A stretch of 64,000 bases of DNA, taken from assembly GCA_024305405.1 (NCBI GenBank), contig JAKNDB010000087.1, forward strand, positions 8,992,501 through 9,056,500. Direction: 5' to 3'. The notes beneath the pieces are model-generated. The model did not search any database. It saw only the letters and a program-made list of their open reading frames with translations, and was not told the origin of the DNA. The position numbers and the translations under genes were made by a program. Origin of the DNA: Dirofilaria immitis. Its lineage: Eukaryota > Nematoda > Chromadorea > Rhabditida > Onchocercidae. Below, one piece after another: positions 51,285 through 64,000 of the stretch; position 1 is the stretch's first letter; the number at the start of each line of letters is the position of its first letter.

Positions 51285-54200
51285 ATGGGTGTTCCAAAAT
51301 TTTATCGATGGATTAGCGAACGTTATCCATGCTTAAGTGAAGTGGTTCAGAATGAACAGGTTGATTTTTGCTTTTCACGCTTACTCACGTGGAGAGCATT
51401 TTCACTATTTTTCGTGTTTTGTTTGTTAGAAGTTGTCATAATGTATATTTTTTCACATAATATGAAGCTACTAATATTTTCGAAACTTCTGGTAATTCTT
51501 GATATTTTCTGAGATGTTCAACAAACATTAAAAACAGTTCTAAGTATTAATTATTAAGTTATGATCTTTTGATAACCAGTAGAATAAAAAGGAGTACGTA
51601 ATAGCTTTAGTTCTTAATAGTAAATCACTTAATTGTCTTCATAGATATACTTCCTGGGATCCCATGCATCAAATTATTAAGTGAGTAATTGTTTGATAAT
51701 GTGATGAATGAAAGCAGTGAGATATACACTTAGCTAATCCTTGTTATTACTGTTGTGCGACAGAGAAGCATGAAATATAAACTTATTACTGTGATACCTT
51801 AAATATTTGTTTTTAAGCATATTACTACTTTGAGGTTCAGTTTTTGCAAAATGGAAGAAATAAGGTGATTCCAGATTCCGGAATTTGATAATTTGTATTT
51901 GGATATGAATGGTATAATACATGGTTGTTCTCATCCGGACGATGAGGATGTTTCATTTCGAATTTCCGAGGAGCAGATATTTCGGGATATTTTCAAATAT
52001 ATTGATGTAAGTAAATTTATATAATTCAGTGATTACATTTGGCGCAAAATAAATGAGTATTGATACTTTACGATTTTTACTTATAGTTTATTTCAGTTTC
52101 TTTTTGGCATAATCAAGCCAAAAAAGTGTTTTTCATGGCTGTTGATGGCGTGGCACCACGTGCTAAGATGAACCAGCAGAGAGCACGACGTTTTATGTTT
52201 GTGTTAATTTCATATTTCTAAACTTCCCGCCATATTATCATTAAATTATTATGCGTTTTCTGCTTATTTATATCTTTCATATTATAGTTATATTTTACAC
52301 TCATTGCTTGAATAACAGAAATGGCTGTTAAATTTCCCTACTTCTAGATGGATTATTCAAATTTTATGAATTCACAACATTGTGTTGAGGAAAGAAAGAG
52401 TATAGCATTTATGTTGTAATATTAAAATGAATTGTTTCATAAAGGTCTGCGAAAAATGCACGAGAAGCTCTAAATAAGGCAAAGAAAAAAGGAATGGAAA
52501 TTCCGGATGAGGACCCGTTTGATTCGAATTGCATTACTCCAGGTTTTCATAATAACATACTTTGATGTTGTGATATTATGAAAGGAATTTAAGTTTCATA
52601 GTTTTAATGCTGCAGTAAGTCCTATTTTAAAGTGAACTACTTCATGATTTTCTTTTTTTCGAGTATTTTATTGTTAAACATAAATTTTAGTTGATGAGAA
52701 TGCGATAAAAAAAGGCATTCTAATTCTTTTTTATAATAAGGATTAGCTGTGTAATGCAAATACTATTGGAATAACATTTGAGAATATTAATAACGTTTCT
52801 CATTTGGTTAATGAAATTGGATCAGAGTTAAGGTACTCAGTTTATGGCTCGTCTCCATGAACAATTACAATATTTTGTGCAGATGAAAATTACAACAGAT
52901 AGTTGTTGGCAAGGATTACGAATATATCTTTCTGGCCACAATGTTAGTCATGGTTAATATACATTTCTTTTATCACAATCATACTGAAGGATCCCAATCC
53001 CAGATCGAATCTTTTACTCAGAATTAAAAACAGTTTGTTTAAATTTTCGATTAATTTAAATTTATATCGCATCCTCGAATGTTATAATTTCATGTAAAGT
53101 TTATTGAATTAGTTTTTTTGATGTTATTATTTGTGAAATCCCAAATTTTGCAGTGTCCTGGAGAAGGTGAACATAAAATAATGGATTTTATACGTAGTGA
53201 AAGAAGTCGTTCTGATTATGATGCTAACACAAGACATTGTCTATATGGTCTTGACGCAGATTTGGTAAATTTCTTTTATGTTTTTGATAAAATAATGGAA
53301 ATCTGGTGAAAGTAACTATAATATCTTCAATGATATGTTTAGATGATGCTGGGAATATGTTCGCATGAGCCTCATTTTGCATTGCTGCGAGAAGAAGTGA
53401 AATTTGGACGACAAAAAAGTCGTGGTGGAAAGCATAGGTCAGTTTTGCGCTTTATATATTCATTAGTTGGAAAATTGTAATTAATAGGGACTATCAAATA
53501 ACATTCAGTTTTTATTTGAAAGAAATCGAAATTTTCTGATGCTCTATGTTCGAAAATTTCCATCTTCCTTGTTTATTTATTTGATTTTTTAATTAAAAAT
53601 TCAAATTGTAATGGCTGGAATTTTCAAGTTAAGACCATGACAAGTTTAACCACCAAAAAAATTGGTTTTTATCGCCAAATTTTAGTTGAAATTTCAGAAT
53701 AGGAGTGGATGAAATAACATTTCATTTATTGCATCTTTCTTTGCTACGGGAATATCTTTCATGGGAATTTCACTCATTAAAGGTAATTTTTTGTAGTTAG
53801 CATTTCCTGCTTCTGCAAAATCTTTTAAAAAATGTTGCACTGTTTAAAATTCTGATGAAACATCATATCAAATTTTGGGATAAACTGCTGTTTGATTACG
53901 ATCTGGAGTCGGTGATTGACGATTGGGTACTTATGGGCTTTCTTGTTGGCAATGATTTTATACCTCATCTTCCTCATGTTCATATACATGAGGATGCTTT
54001 ACCGCTTCTTTACACTACCTATAATGAAGTGTTACCTCAGTTAGACGGTAAGCATTATTCTCGTCGCATAGATTTTATTATAAGCTATGAAAAAATATGC
54101 ACTAACCACTAATAAAAACAAAATGACTGCGAAATATATTATATTAATGTGCTTAGATTAACTTTGGTGTCAATATATTAACACTGTTTGCAGGTTATAT

Positions 54201-57200
54201 CAATGAAGCGGGTGTTTTAAATTTGAAACGCTTTGAAATTTTTTAAAAAATTTTGCAAAAAATGATAGGAAAAATTTTATGGAACAAATGGATGATGAAG
54301 CATATCTTAGTTCGAAAAAACATCGAATGCTTGGAGGAACAGTGTTTCTACTTCTCAGCAAAATTATGTTAGTTTTTAATGGAGTTTTTTGTTAGGAAAA
54401 TTATGTTTATTTTTTCGTTTTGCTCATCAGATTTCGATATTCCACTTCGAATTTGGGATTAGAATTGTTTTGTTTTCATTGTTTGGTATTTTTATTGTGA
54501 AACTGAAACGAAGAATTTAATAAATTTTTTTATCGTTATTTTTCTTATTTTCATCCTTTTTAATAGTCCATCCAGCATCCGAATATTTCAGGATGAAGAT
54601 TTGCAACCGTTCGTTCTTTCTGATACTGAAAAAGCTGAAAGTACAGAAAAACATTCTCATAAAGGAGCATTTGATTCGGATAGTGATGCTTCTAACGAAT
54701 ATACAGAAATTGTCGAATCAGGAAACTTGAATGTTACTGGAGTATCGTCTCGTAAGTTCTCGAATATTTATGGTATAAAGTTTATTGATTAATTGTTTTG
54801 CTATTAAGTTTCACAGAGAGTTTTATCTAGATGGATATTTTGGTCTGGACAAAGATTCAGATAACGATTTGTCAGCTGTTTTGTTAGATGACGAGAGCTA
54901 TGAAAATGATTGTGATGTAAGTTTAAAATTGCAAATATTTGGTAAATATGATCCGTTCATGCTATTTTGCAATGTTGGTTATGACATAAGCATGGGATAT
55001 TCCAACAGATTGCTCTTAAATTATTTTTATTGCAGTTATCTTGGACTCCAGTAGTCAATCGGGCCTTTAAGAATCACAAACGTGATTATTATAACGATAA
55101 GATGAAGTATAGCAACATAAGTAAGGAAGAACTGCGTGAACAAGCTGAAGGATATATTCGTGCAATTCAATGGAATTTGCATTACTACTATCATGGATGC
55201 TGTAGTTGGAGCTGGTAATTTTTTTATATTTTTCAAATAAACTTAGATTTAATTCGATACTAATCCTTTTTATTATTTCCAGGTTTTACCCACATCATTA
55301 TGCTCCTTATATATCCGATGTTTCTGATTTCGCTGAAATGGAAATGAATTTTGATTTGAATGAACCATTCAAGCCATTTCAGCAGTTGCTGGCTGTGTTG
55401 CCTGCAGCTAGTGCCGATTGTTTACCACCTCCTTATAGAGTAATAAATTTAAAATTGTTTTTAGGATTACCTGATACCGTTCTATCAATAATTTCATTTT
55501 TAGTAATCATATTTCTATTAGGTGGCATATATCTATTAAAACTATATCGTTATCATCCATACCATATATGCCGCCGAAATATATAGTCTTAATCTCTTCA
55601 TGAAAATAATATCAGAAACAGTTTTTCTTGTTTTTATTATGTATTCATAGATTTACAATCCAGGAACTCATGAGTGATCCGAAAAGTCCAATCATTGACT
55701 TTTATCCGGATCAGTTCGACACTGATTTGAATGGCAAGAAGAATGATTGGGAAGCTGTTGTCTTGATACCATTCATTAGAGAAGATTGCCTTCTGCAAGC
55801 CACGGCTGTCAAAGATCTTTTATTAACTGATGAGGTGATTTTCTTTCTTTAAAATTGTTATCTTGCAGTTAATATTTGATTATTTTGAATCTGTGAATGA
55901 ATTAAATATTTAAAGGAACGACAGAGAAACGTACATGGTCCCCATTTACTATTTACTTATGATCCTGCATCATCATGTATTTTGAAATCTAGCTTTCCCG
56001 GCACTTTTCCTGATATTGAAAAATGCACTGCGAAGTAAGTATTGCAATTCATTTTATTAACGTGGATGATTTAAAACAAAATCTCAAGATACTCATTTCT
56101 TTCAGATCCTTATTTGAATTTTTTTCCTGTTGTTATAAACGGATTATCGTTTTAGAATAGAAAAAATAGACATGAATCATTTTCGTATACCACGCAATCA
56201 AATAGTGTACGGCCTTTTACCTGGAGTCAAGCTGGATGTTGTATTTCCTGGCTTTCCGACAATGAAACACATACCTCATGTTGCTGAACTTCAGTTTGCT
56301 GATATCAAAGTCTTCCAACAGCCATCTAAAAACAGTCAATGATTCTTAAAATTATAAACAGACCAGAATTTGAAAAGGTTAGTTTTGTAGATTCCTGTGA
56401 AGGGTCTTCGCCTGTTGATTTTGAAGTGCAAACAAGCTAAACTGTATCGAAGAATCTCAAATATATCTCAAAAATACGAAATAAGTTGATAAAACATACT
56501 TTGTTTTTTGCTGAAAAATTTTTGGATGAAGTCAGTTGGACTAATTAAAGGGACATAAAAGTGATCAGAACTATATGATTGAGAATAGTTATGTTCGGCA
56601 GTTGGTTTCATCATAAAAACAATCGCTAATTTGACCAAACAGTCTAAATGTTGGAGCCTACAAATATGTGTGTGATATTAGATATGGATGAAAATCTTAA
56701 AAGTAAATCTTGTTCAAAATCTTGCAGGACATGATGGAAATAGCATATGATTTAATTGGTAAAGAAGTACATGTGAATTGGCCTGTGCTTCAGAAGGCTT
56801 TTATACAGGAACTATGGACTGCTCATAAAAAGTTTATCTTTTTAAATTCTATGTCACTCATTAACTTAATCGAAAAAGGAGTTTAAATGAAACGATTTGG
56901 TATCTAGTTTGGTGAACTTTCCGAAAATCCGTAAAAATACTGCGAAAGGCGTGTTGGGTTAAATGGGCGAGCTCTTTTCACGATCGTGGTCATAAAAGTC
57001 TCTTCCAGATATAGCAGAACTGTTGAGGAAGAAATTATTTGCTACAATCTTTCAAAAGAAGAACAAGATATGTATAGCAGTTATGTCAGCATAGCTCGAA
57101 GAAAGTTAGCTTTTAAAATATGTTTCCATTAATTTAATCTTTTATGTTTCTATTTGATGAAATATTCAATCTTCCAGACATGCGACCATAAAATCCTCAA

Positions 57201-60200
57201 ATTAAATTTCGTCATGTTTGGTTATGCATTTTTCTGCGACTTTTTTGTAGTGAGTTCGAAAGGAAAGGTATTGATGTTGGTGAGCAGAAAGGTTTGGCTT
57301 TAGTTCGAACAGCGCAAGGATTGCAAAAATGTTTCGAAGAGCAACAAGTGGTAATTAAGCGATCTTATTCTGATACCAGCAGTATAATTCCTGTATCGCT
57401 GTCTCTTATCGTACAGGTCAATTTATTGTTAATATTATATTCGTTTTATTTTATCCCATAATAATTTAAGGATAAGCATCAAGATGAAATTATGGAAAAA
57501 TATGAAATGGAATTTCATATTTTTGAAACTTATATGAGACGCATTCATCAAGCTTTAAATAAATCATTATCTGATTGTAATTGTAGTAAGTGATATTCTC
57601 TGTTGTTTAATTCTTCAGAATGCACTGGAGGATTGGGATTCTGCTTATTTGCTTGAAGATGTATATCCAATTAACGCCCAAGTTTTCATTTCCTCAGCTG
57701 AAAGTAAATATTATGGTTTTAGTGGATTTATCAAAGAAAATCATCTGGCAACGAAAGGTAAAGTGTTTTTGCCTTTCGAGATTGAATGTTTATCGTTCAG
57801 CCAATTTATGAGCATTATTTATCGCTGACAAACTGTTTATTTTTATTATAGGAACACTTATTGTTTCGTGTAAAATTCCATCAACCGCGGATTTGAACTT
57901 CTATGATGTGATAGCAAACCACGATACTTATTCTTTGAAGTGGTACAGCGTTTATGAAGTAGCACGATTTTTGCGCAGTAAGTTTAAAATTTTTTTGGAA
58001 AAGTGAATCGTTTCAAAGTTTTTTAGCATCATTATTTGACGTTTGTTCGGCGAGTTAAAAAAAAACTTTTATAGCTACCGTCGATGTTGTTAGTCGTATA
58101 ACCGGTTGTGTTTACGTTTTACTGGATGAGCCTGATTCAATACCATCAAGACGTATTCCGTTGAATAAAGTCAATATTGGTCTTGGATTAAAATTCACGA
58201 AAAGAAACCAAATTGTTTGTTTCTTTGTATTCCAAAATTTCTATTTTAAAATTCAAATTTATTTGCTATTTCGAATTTTCGGATTTCAATCTGGAGCAGA
58301 AATTTTTGAAATAATGAATAATTTAAAAAAAATTGCATAACTGGTCTTCAAAATGAATGAAGCCATATTCAGGTGCCGGATTTTACGTGTCGTTCTTCGG
58401 AGGGACATTGGTTGTATTCATCACGAGCTTTCGATATGATTCGAAATTATAAAACGAAGTATTGGAAAGAAATAAAATAATTTGAATTTAAATTGAAATT
58501 ACTATGGTTATTGTTAATACGTAGATCGTCAAAAGAATTGTGATTGATTTTTCCATGTTTTTTTTCTTTGTCTTCATAACAAATATCTGCAGGTATCCCG
58601 GAGTATTCAAATATCTTGAAAGACTGGATAACTTTCAAGGTCATATTCTTATCAAACAAATATTCCCAGAATTTAAGGAAAAAGAATTAAACGCAAAACT
58701 TAAAGGTAAATTTATCATAACTCAGATATACTTTATGTACTAGAAATTACTTTCATCTTCCATTTTTATTATAACTTGTTGCTAATAATCTGTTATCAAG
58801 ATGACATTAAATAGAACAGTATTATTATGTATTTTCTTTCATTTTTCTTAATTTGTCATAGAATTCAAAAATCACATTGCTGATATGTCTTGATTCGTCA
58901 TCTGCATTATTTTTCTTGTTTAATATATGCCATTCCAAAGTTCTATGTGGTTTTTATAATACGCAAAATTCAAAACTAATGAACTTTTGTAATACGCTTC
59001 AGAATTGAAAGAGTTTTTACATACTATCGCGCCAAACTGTGCTCTAGAATCAGCTGATAATACTTTCTTGGACTCTAGCATTTTGAAGGAACTCGAAAAA
59101 CGAACAAAGATTTTTATCTCGAAAAGCGCACCAAAGCAAGCTTGCAAACGACTTGCGGTAAAGCCACGTGCTATTTTTATGGTACGTTACATTGCATTGG
59201 ATTAATGGTATCTTTATGTTGATAAACATTTCGCAGATTATTGTAAAATGTGCGGAAGAACAGGGTAAAATATCTGTATTATTAAAAAGTAAGTACTGTT
59301 TAATAAATCTTAAAAAGCTAGTTTAGGCGGAACTGTGTAAAGGGATATTATGCCAGATTCAAAAGCTGAATTTCGTTTATTCGATCGAGTCATTTGTGTC
59401 AAAAACTTCGCACAGCACCATTCGGTGAATTTGGTACTGTTATTGGACTACTTAATACAGGATCGGAAAAGAAAATCGATGTGTTATTTGATAAACCGTA
59501 TTTTGGGGGCCAGATTATGCGGTTGGTTTTTATCAGTTTTTTCTTGGGAAATATTTGTTCTAAGATTTATTCCTTCGTAGTGTTGATTTTGCATGTAAGG
59601 AGGTAGTACCGTTTATTTTCAATGAAAGACGGATGGAATATACTAATCGGTTGTTTAATGTAATAACGTTATAATCTGTACATGCTATACCTTATTCATC
59701 ACGCATTTCTTATACAGGCTTTTTTAGATTTATAACTAATCGGTTGTTTAATGTAATAACGTTATAATCTGTACATGCTATACCTTATTCATCACGCATT
59801 TCTTATACAGGCTTTTTTTAGATTTATAAAGTATTTGGCATAGTATTACTTTCTAGTTGTTTTTGGCATAGTATTACTTTCTAGTTGTTTTTTAGAAGTG
59901 GCAGCGCAAGCGGAGCTCGATTGCCGATGTCTTCACTGATTAATTTAACACATGGCAAACGAATGAGAAAGGAAATTCCGATGCTTGAGCACATCTTAAA
60001 ACCAGTTACAGTTAATCATGAACCAATGGATTCCCCAAATAATATGTACATCAATAAAGAGTATTCATGTGATGGATTTCACCGGCATATTCCATTCGAA
60101 ACTTCTGGAATCGTTCCCAGAATTAAATTATCTATGATGGAAACTGTAAGTTTTAAATTTTCTGCCTTCTTAAATCACATAAACACATTTTTCTAAATGC

Positions 60201-61747
60201 ATTTGGTGGCTGATACGATGATTTTGAGGTATAAGTGAATTACCTTTCGAATTTCAATCTTTTGATATTGCAAATTAATTTTACAACTGGATTTTGTTTA
60301 TCTTTGTTTATTTGTATATTATTAATAAGTTCATCATCAAATTCCAAAGTTAGATTTGGTCTTAGGCTTACTCTATCTTCTGATTAAAAATAAGCTTAAT
60401 AATTTAAATGTTCGAAACCAAAAATTGTATTAAAAGAGATCGAGCAAATTTTCTATCAATTTTCACATTTTTCCTCTGTCAGCAAAATTAATAAATGTAT
60501 CTTTATTGTTTCTCTTACTTAATTAACTCTAGTTGCAAGTATTACTTTCCATGTTGGAATCATATTTATGCAATTGTTATAGGCAACATGTACTCCTAAA
60601 AATGAGTGGGAACCAAAGAACTACCAAGCATCATATCCGAATGATTTACGGTACAATAATGATTCATTCGAGACTGATAAACAATCTTCAACTGCTGTCA
60701 CAACGCTAAGCGGGAAGCGGAAACTACAAGTTAGGCCACCACGTGCATTAATAAATAATTCATTGGGTTCTGAATTTCAGGTAGTTTCATGATCTTTTTA
60801 TATTCATATATTTATTTGTTGTAATTGGCTAGATACATACTATTATGACAACCTTTTTGCCTAAACATATGACTTATTTTGAATTTTTCCTGTTTGTTTG
60901 AGGTAAATTGATGTTAAACAAAGTATCGTATAAAGAAGATCCAATAGAAATGATGAACTTATTGATTCCAGAAAAGCAAAATGATTATGGTTCGAAGAAC
61001 TTAAATATTGAAATATTTCAGGGTTCAGAAGGAGAAGATAAAAAATGGGAGATAAATTAAACGCAAATGTGGTCCGATATTCAGGAAAAATGAAAGCTGA
61101 GACTGTAAAAGGATAGTATCTGCGGAATTTCTTCTCGTGATGGATTTAATCCACATCGAGAATATACTTCATCAGAAGAAGCTTCTGGATTACAACCAGG
61201 ACGAAAAAATTCAGCTTTTAGCAATTGTACAAGTAAATCACGAAATTACAAAACTTGGGATTCGTCGAAGCAATCGAAATTCAATATTACTAGAAATGCA
61301 AGTTATGGACAGGCTGGATTGAGCGGTGTCAGTAATATCATTCCCAAACAACTTGTTAATAGTAAAAATATTGGTAGTCGGCTTATCAGAAATATGGCAG
61401 TTCATGATGATGATGAAGAAATTAAGAACAACCACAAACTGCATCATGAATATCCACGAACGTGGTTTGGCTATCAGTCTGTGAAAGCCAAGGACTATCT
61501 TCCGTGTTCCTCTAAAAGAATTTACGCAGAGCAGTCTAGTTTTAAATCCCTCGGATCCAGAAACGGATATCACTGGACAAAAACCAACAACACTGCATCT
61601 CCTGCACCCATCACTTTATTAAAGAAAAAGAATTCGCAGGATGTAGGAACTGTGGCGTTGCCAGCTGCTGGCGAAGGAGCAAAGAATCTGAAAAAACGGT
61701 GGAATCCAGAAATGAGAAACAAGAAACGGCGATTTTATGGGAAATAG
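51285..61747 (+). CDS. xrn-1: 5'-3' exoribonuclease XRN1
   Basis: The cytoplasmic exonuclease that degrades decapped, 5'-monophosphate RNA. Exon 1 (51285-51359) encodes [20 protein letters not shown], five bases behind a TTTACAG acceptor. Later exons give [35 protein letters not shown] (52097-52196), [25 protein letters not shown] (53154-53264), [30 protein letters not shown] (from about 53879), [33 protein letters not shown], then the PAZ/KOW/SH3-like core including AEFRLFDRV and [14 protein letters not shown]. The acidic catalytic residues of the N-terminal nuclease are kept. Four frame breaks (52120-52125, 54239-54244, 56328-56332, 59401-59405) each lack one base in an A or T run. One exon near 53879 lacks an AG acceptor. 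Beyond about 60.9 kb the frame shifts repeatedly and the true C-terminus is unresolved; it may reach 63507. Confidence 0.93.
59581..59659 (+). other. Possible cassette exon of xrn-1
   Basis: A 79-base stretch between CTTCGTAG and GTAATAAC reads in phase with the upstream exon (which ends 59521) as [20 protein letters not shown] and on to LFN. Base composition is exon-like. Its own end is phase 0, which does not match the next exon at 59896 (needs phase 2), while the exon ending 59521 joins 59896 directly in good agreement with animal XRN1. It may be an alternative exon or contain another missing base. Confidence 0.4.
59643..59829 (+). repeat. 93-base tandem duplication across a splice donor in xrn-1
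   Basis: Copy 1 is 59643-59735 and copy 2 is 59736-59829. They are identical apart from T6 versus T7 in the run before AGATTTATAA. Each copy contains the last bases of the possible cassette exon, its GTAATAAC donor and an acceptor-like TTCTTATACAG. Confidence 0.9.
59834..59889 (+). repeat. 28-base tandem duplication just before an xrn-1 acceptor
   Basis: TTTGGCATAGTATTACTTTC and the following eight bases occur twice in direct succession, six bases before the acceptor that ends at 59895. It follows at once on the 93-base duplication. Confidence 0.85.
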
Positions 61748-62039
61748 TGTTGTTGAGGGCTAATGGAACAACTAAGTAAACAACGATTAGATAGTTCAGG
61801 AGAATCAAGTAATGTGAGTAAACTGCCTGCAACATATCTTTCACCCAAATCAACGGTTGGTGTTATTATTTCAGTATTTGTGATTTTATGATATTATGTG
61901 AGATGTATCCATTTTTGTGCCCAAAATTAATTAATAGGGATTAATTAATAGTTTAATTAATAGGGATTAGACAGAAAATTATAGGCTACGGAAAGATCGA
62001 AATTTTTCGCGAAAATTATTTTCAGTATAATCTTCAATA

Positions 62040-63507
62040 GGTCGAATTCAATCCCAAATGCTTTGCAGATCTCAACGGAAAAAATTATATCACGAAAACC
62101 TGAACAAACAGATTATATGCAAGAACATGATACTCCTGTCATTTTCTGCTCCGCAAAATCAACTACGCAAGATAATATAAAGGAAGCGACTGAAACAGAA
62201 AGCCGTACCGAAACAGAAAGCCGTACAGAATTGAATTTGTATGATAGGAGTTGTTCTGTTTTAAATACAATGAATTCTACTTCACCGTTGAGCGTTTCTA
62301 GAACGAGCAAAGAAGACCTCGAAAATCTCGTGTAGTCGCAAATTTGAGATTCCACAATTAAGAGAAGGAGAATAGTTTTTGTGGATTATCATTCCTTTCA
62401 ATCTCAAATATAAAGAAGAAAAAACTAATGGTACATAATTTGAAGTTATTTAAAAAGGAGGAAGAGTGGGAAAAGAAAATATGTCAAGTGATGATTACAT
62501 GCAAATTTTAGTAAAGCATTTGATTAAAGCAATTTTTCACCTTTAGTTTTCACTAGTGAAAAATATTTATGATTCGAATTTCAACCAAATATTCGTTGAT
62601 AACTGTAGTCAGTTCTATATCAGTGGCTTATCAGAAAATGAAGAGGAAAATAACTGTAATTGCTGCGCTCACGTAACTGTCTTTTTCATAATTTTACAAC
62701 ACTGATTTTTATTACTTTATTTTATTAATACATGCGTAACAAAGCGAAAGGACTTGCTGTAAGCATGCAGTTAAAAGATTACAATCATTGTAGGTTATCT
62801 ATCAAGATTATTACGTACTGTTTGAATTTACACAAGGCTATATTAATCGATGGAAGATTACATTGCAAATATATTATTTTTGAGGAAATTCATATTTTTA
62901 TTCTATGACTTACTTGTTTGTTTTGTTTTCAAATCCAGAGATGATTATGTTGTTGTCCATAAATAAATAATTTCCGATTGAATCCAACATGAAGTGAATT
63001 TTTTCCTTCCTATAATATAACTGTCAGTTTGTCCAAGGTATTACTTGATAAGTTGGTTAGAGAACTTGTACTGTTTTTCGCATTTATCTCCCAGCCAGTC
63101 TAGTCCTTCAGAATTGTGCAACATTTATAATCAAATATTTCGAATTGCAATGCAAATGTTGGAAATATTAAATTAATGGTCACTACAGAATCAATCATAT
63201 TTTCCGTGAATTCTTTTGAACTGCTGCGAAATTATGAAAGAAAAAAGATGCACAAATATTTACTTGATCATTTAGGAAGATGAACATAAAAATGTTGTAC
63301 CGAAAGGCGAGCAAATAAAAGAAAACAATTTCGGGAAATATTTTTAAGCCGCAAGGGCATCCGATTCAAAAAATTAGGAAATCTTGGAACGAAGACAAAA
63401 AAATTGTGTGCGATAATGGAAAAGATCAACTTAAAAGCACCCATTATAATTCTACAGACCACTACTCTATTCGTTATTGTTGTATCAGCGCATTAAGCGA
63501 TCGTTAA
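62040..63507 (+). other. Coding-like exons of uncertain gene, perhaps the xrn-1 C-terminus
   Basis: Several stretches read as protein in shifting frames. 62063-62335 ends SRTSKEDLENLV and holds a 17-base direct repeat GAAACAGAAAGCCGTAC, encoding TETESRTETESRT. 62440-62540 reads LFKKEEEWEKK, then with one extra A (run 62476-62479) NMSSDDYMQILVKHLIKAIF. 62548-62672 reads VKNIYDSNFNQIFVDNCSQF and ends at a GTAACT donor. 63276-63507, behind a CATTTAG acceptor, reads EDEHKNVVPKGEQIKENN, then in another frame KPQGHPIQKIRKSWNEDKK, and stops at 63507. They continue the strand and style of xrn-1, whose tail is low-complexity and poorly conserved. A separate downstream gene is possible. Confidence 0.4.
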
Positions 63508-64000
63508 ATAGGTTGTCACTTATCGCCTTCATTCAGGCTGTTTTATCCCATTTTGTCAAGAGTGTTATTGGCGAACAGTATTATATTACAGTACAATGAA
63601 TTTGCTACGGTAAATGATGACTTAGTTGTGAGAAAAAAGAATTTCCGCGAACTTTCGAAAAAACACATAAAACAGTAAAAACTATAATTGGTCGAATGAA
63701 AAATAAACCACAGATACAAATATACTAGCTATATATATATATATACGTAGGTCTATACTATATTTAGGTGATCTTAAGCAATCATCTATCTCGACTTATT
63801 ACAAAGATGGTTTTGTTTTCTTCTCTTTTGTTTTGCTTGTGTGATAAATATAGAAGATGTATACGCATATTTGGCGAAATACCCTAAATCTGCTCCGAGT
63901 ATTTCTGGCAGCAATAAAGTATATTGTAACCTGATTGTAAAGTAATAAATCCACAGGATAAAAAGAAAAACATTTCCTAAGAGAAAAAAAGAGATATAAT
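63508..64000. other. Downstream region, no gene seen
   Basis: AT-rich sequence with candidate AATAAA signals near 63701 and 63943 and a short TA run near 63733. Probably 3' untranslated and intergenic. Confidence 0.4.

Noticed and set aside
55441..55586. Hydrophobic extension of an xrn-1 frame, resembling a membrane segment
   Set aside because: It is read-through of an intron. The conserved sequence resumes at the acceptor before 55652 with [19 protein letters not shown].
2364..63507. Multiple pseudogenes
   Set aside because: Key residues, splice sites and exon order are kept in every gene and the lesions are nearly all one-base losses, often in short runs.

Overview
This window is nuclear DNA of a nematode, most probably a filarial or other spirurid worm (inferred). 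It is very AT-rich. Genes are split into many short exons by AT-rich introns with GTAAGT-like donors and TTTCAG/TTTTAG acceptors. Several start codons lie only 2-9 bases behind such an acceptor, as expected for spliced-leader trans-splicing. There is no bacterial, viral, CRISPR or tRNA signal that I could see.

Layout. 2.4-15.5 kb (-): an SHPRH-type SNF2 helicase and RING ubiquitin ligase. 16.4-17.4 kb (-): an RCC1-repeat protein like RCCD1. 17.9-19.7 kb (+): a NUDT9-type ADP-ribose pyrophosphatase, divergent from the RCC1 gene. 20.3-22.6 kb (+): an SRSF2/SC35 splicing factor (C. elegans rsp-4 type). 24.5-50.0 kb (-): a very large apolipophorin-like lipid transfer protein with signal peptide, lipoprotein N-terminal domain, a furin-like REKR site, a von Willebrand D domain, a C8-like cysteine block and a vWA-like tail. 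51.3 kb to at least 61.7 kb, perhaps 63.5 kb (+): the 5'-3' exoribonuclease XRN1. Two small secreted-peptide candidates are less certain: one antisense inside an SHPRH intron (3.95-4.38 kb) and one between the apolipophorin and xrn-1 (50.19-50.41 kb).

The genes do not form one pathway. Two act on chromatin (SHPRH, RCCD1), two on RNA (SRSF2, XRN1), one on nucleotide clean-up (NUDT9) and one on lipid transport. RCCD1 and SHPRH lie head-to-tail about 0.9 kb apart and could share a transcript.

A caution applies throughout. At least eleven conserved reading frames break at a point that one extra base would mend, usually in a run of identical bases. The lesions hit unrelated genes whose splice sites and key residues are intact. 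I read them as single-base deletions in the assembly, not as decay of six genes. Gene models, especially the 3' part of xrn-1, should be read with that in mind.
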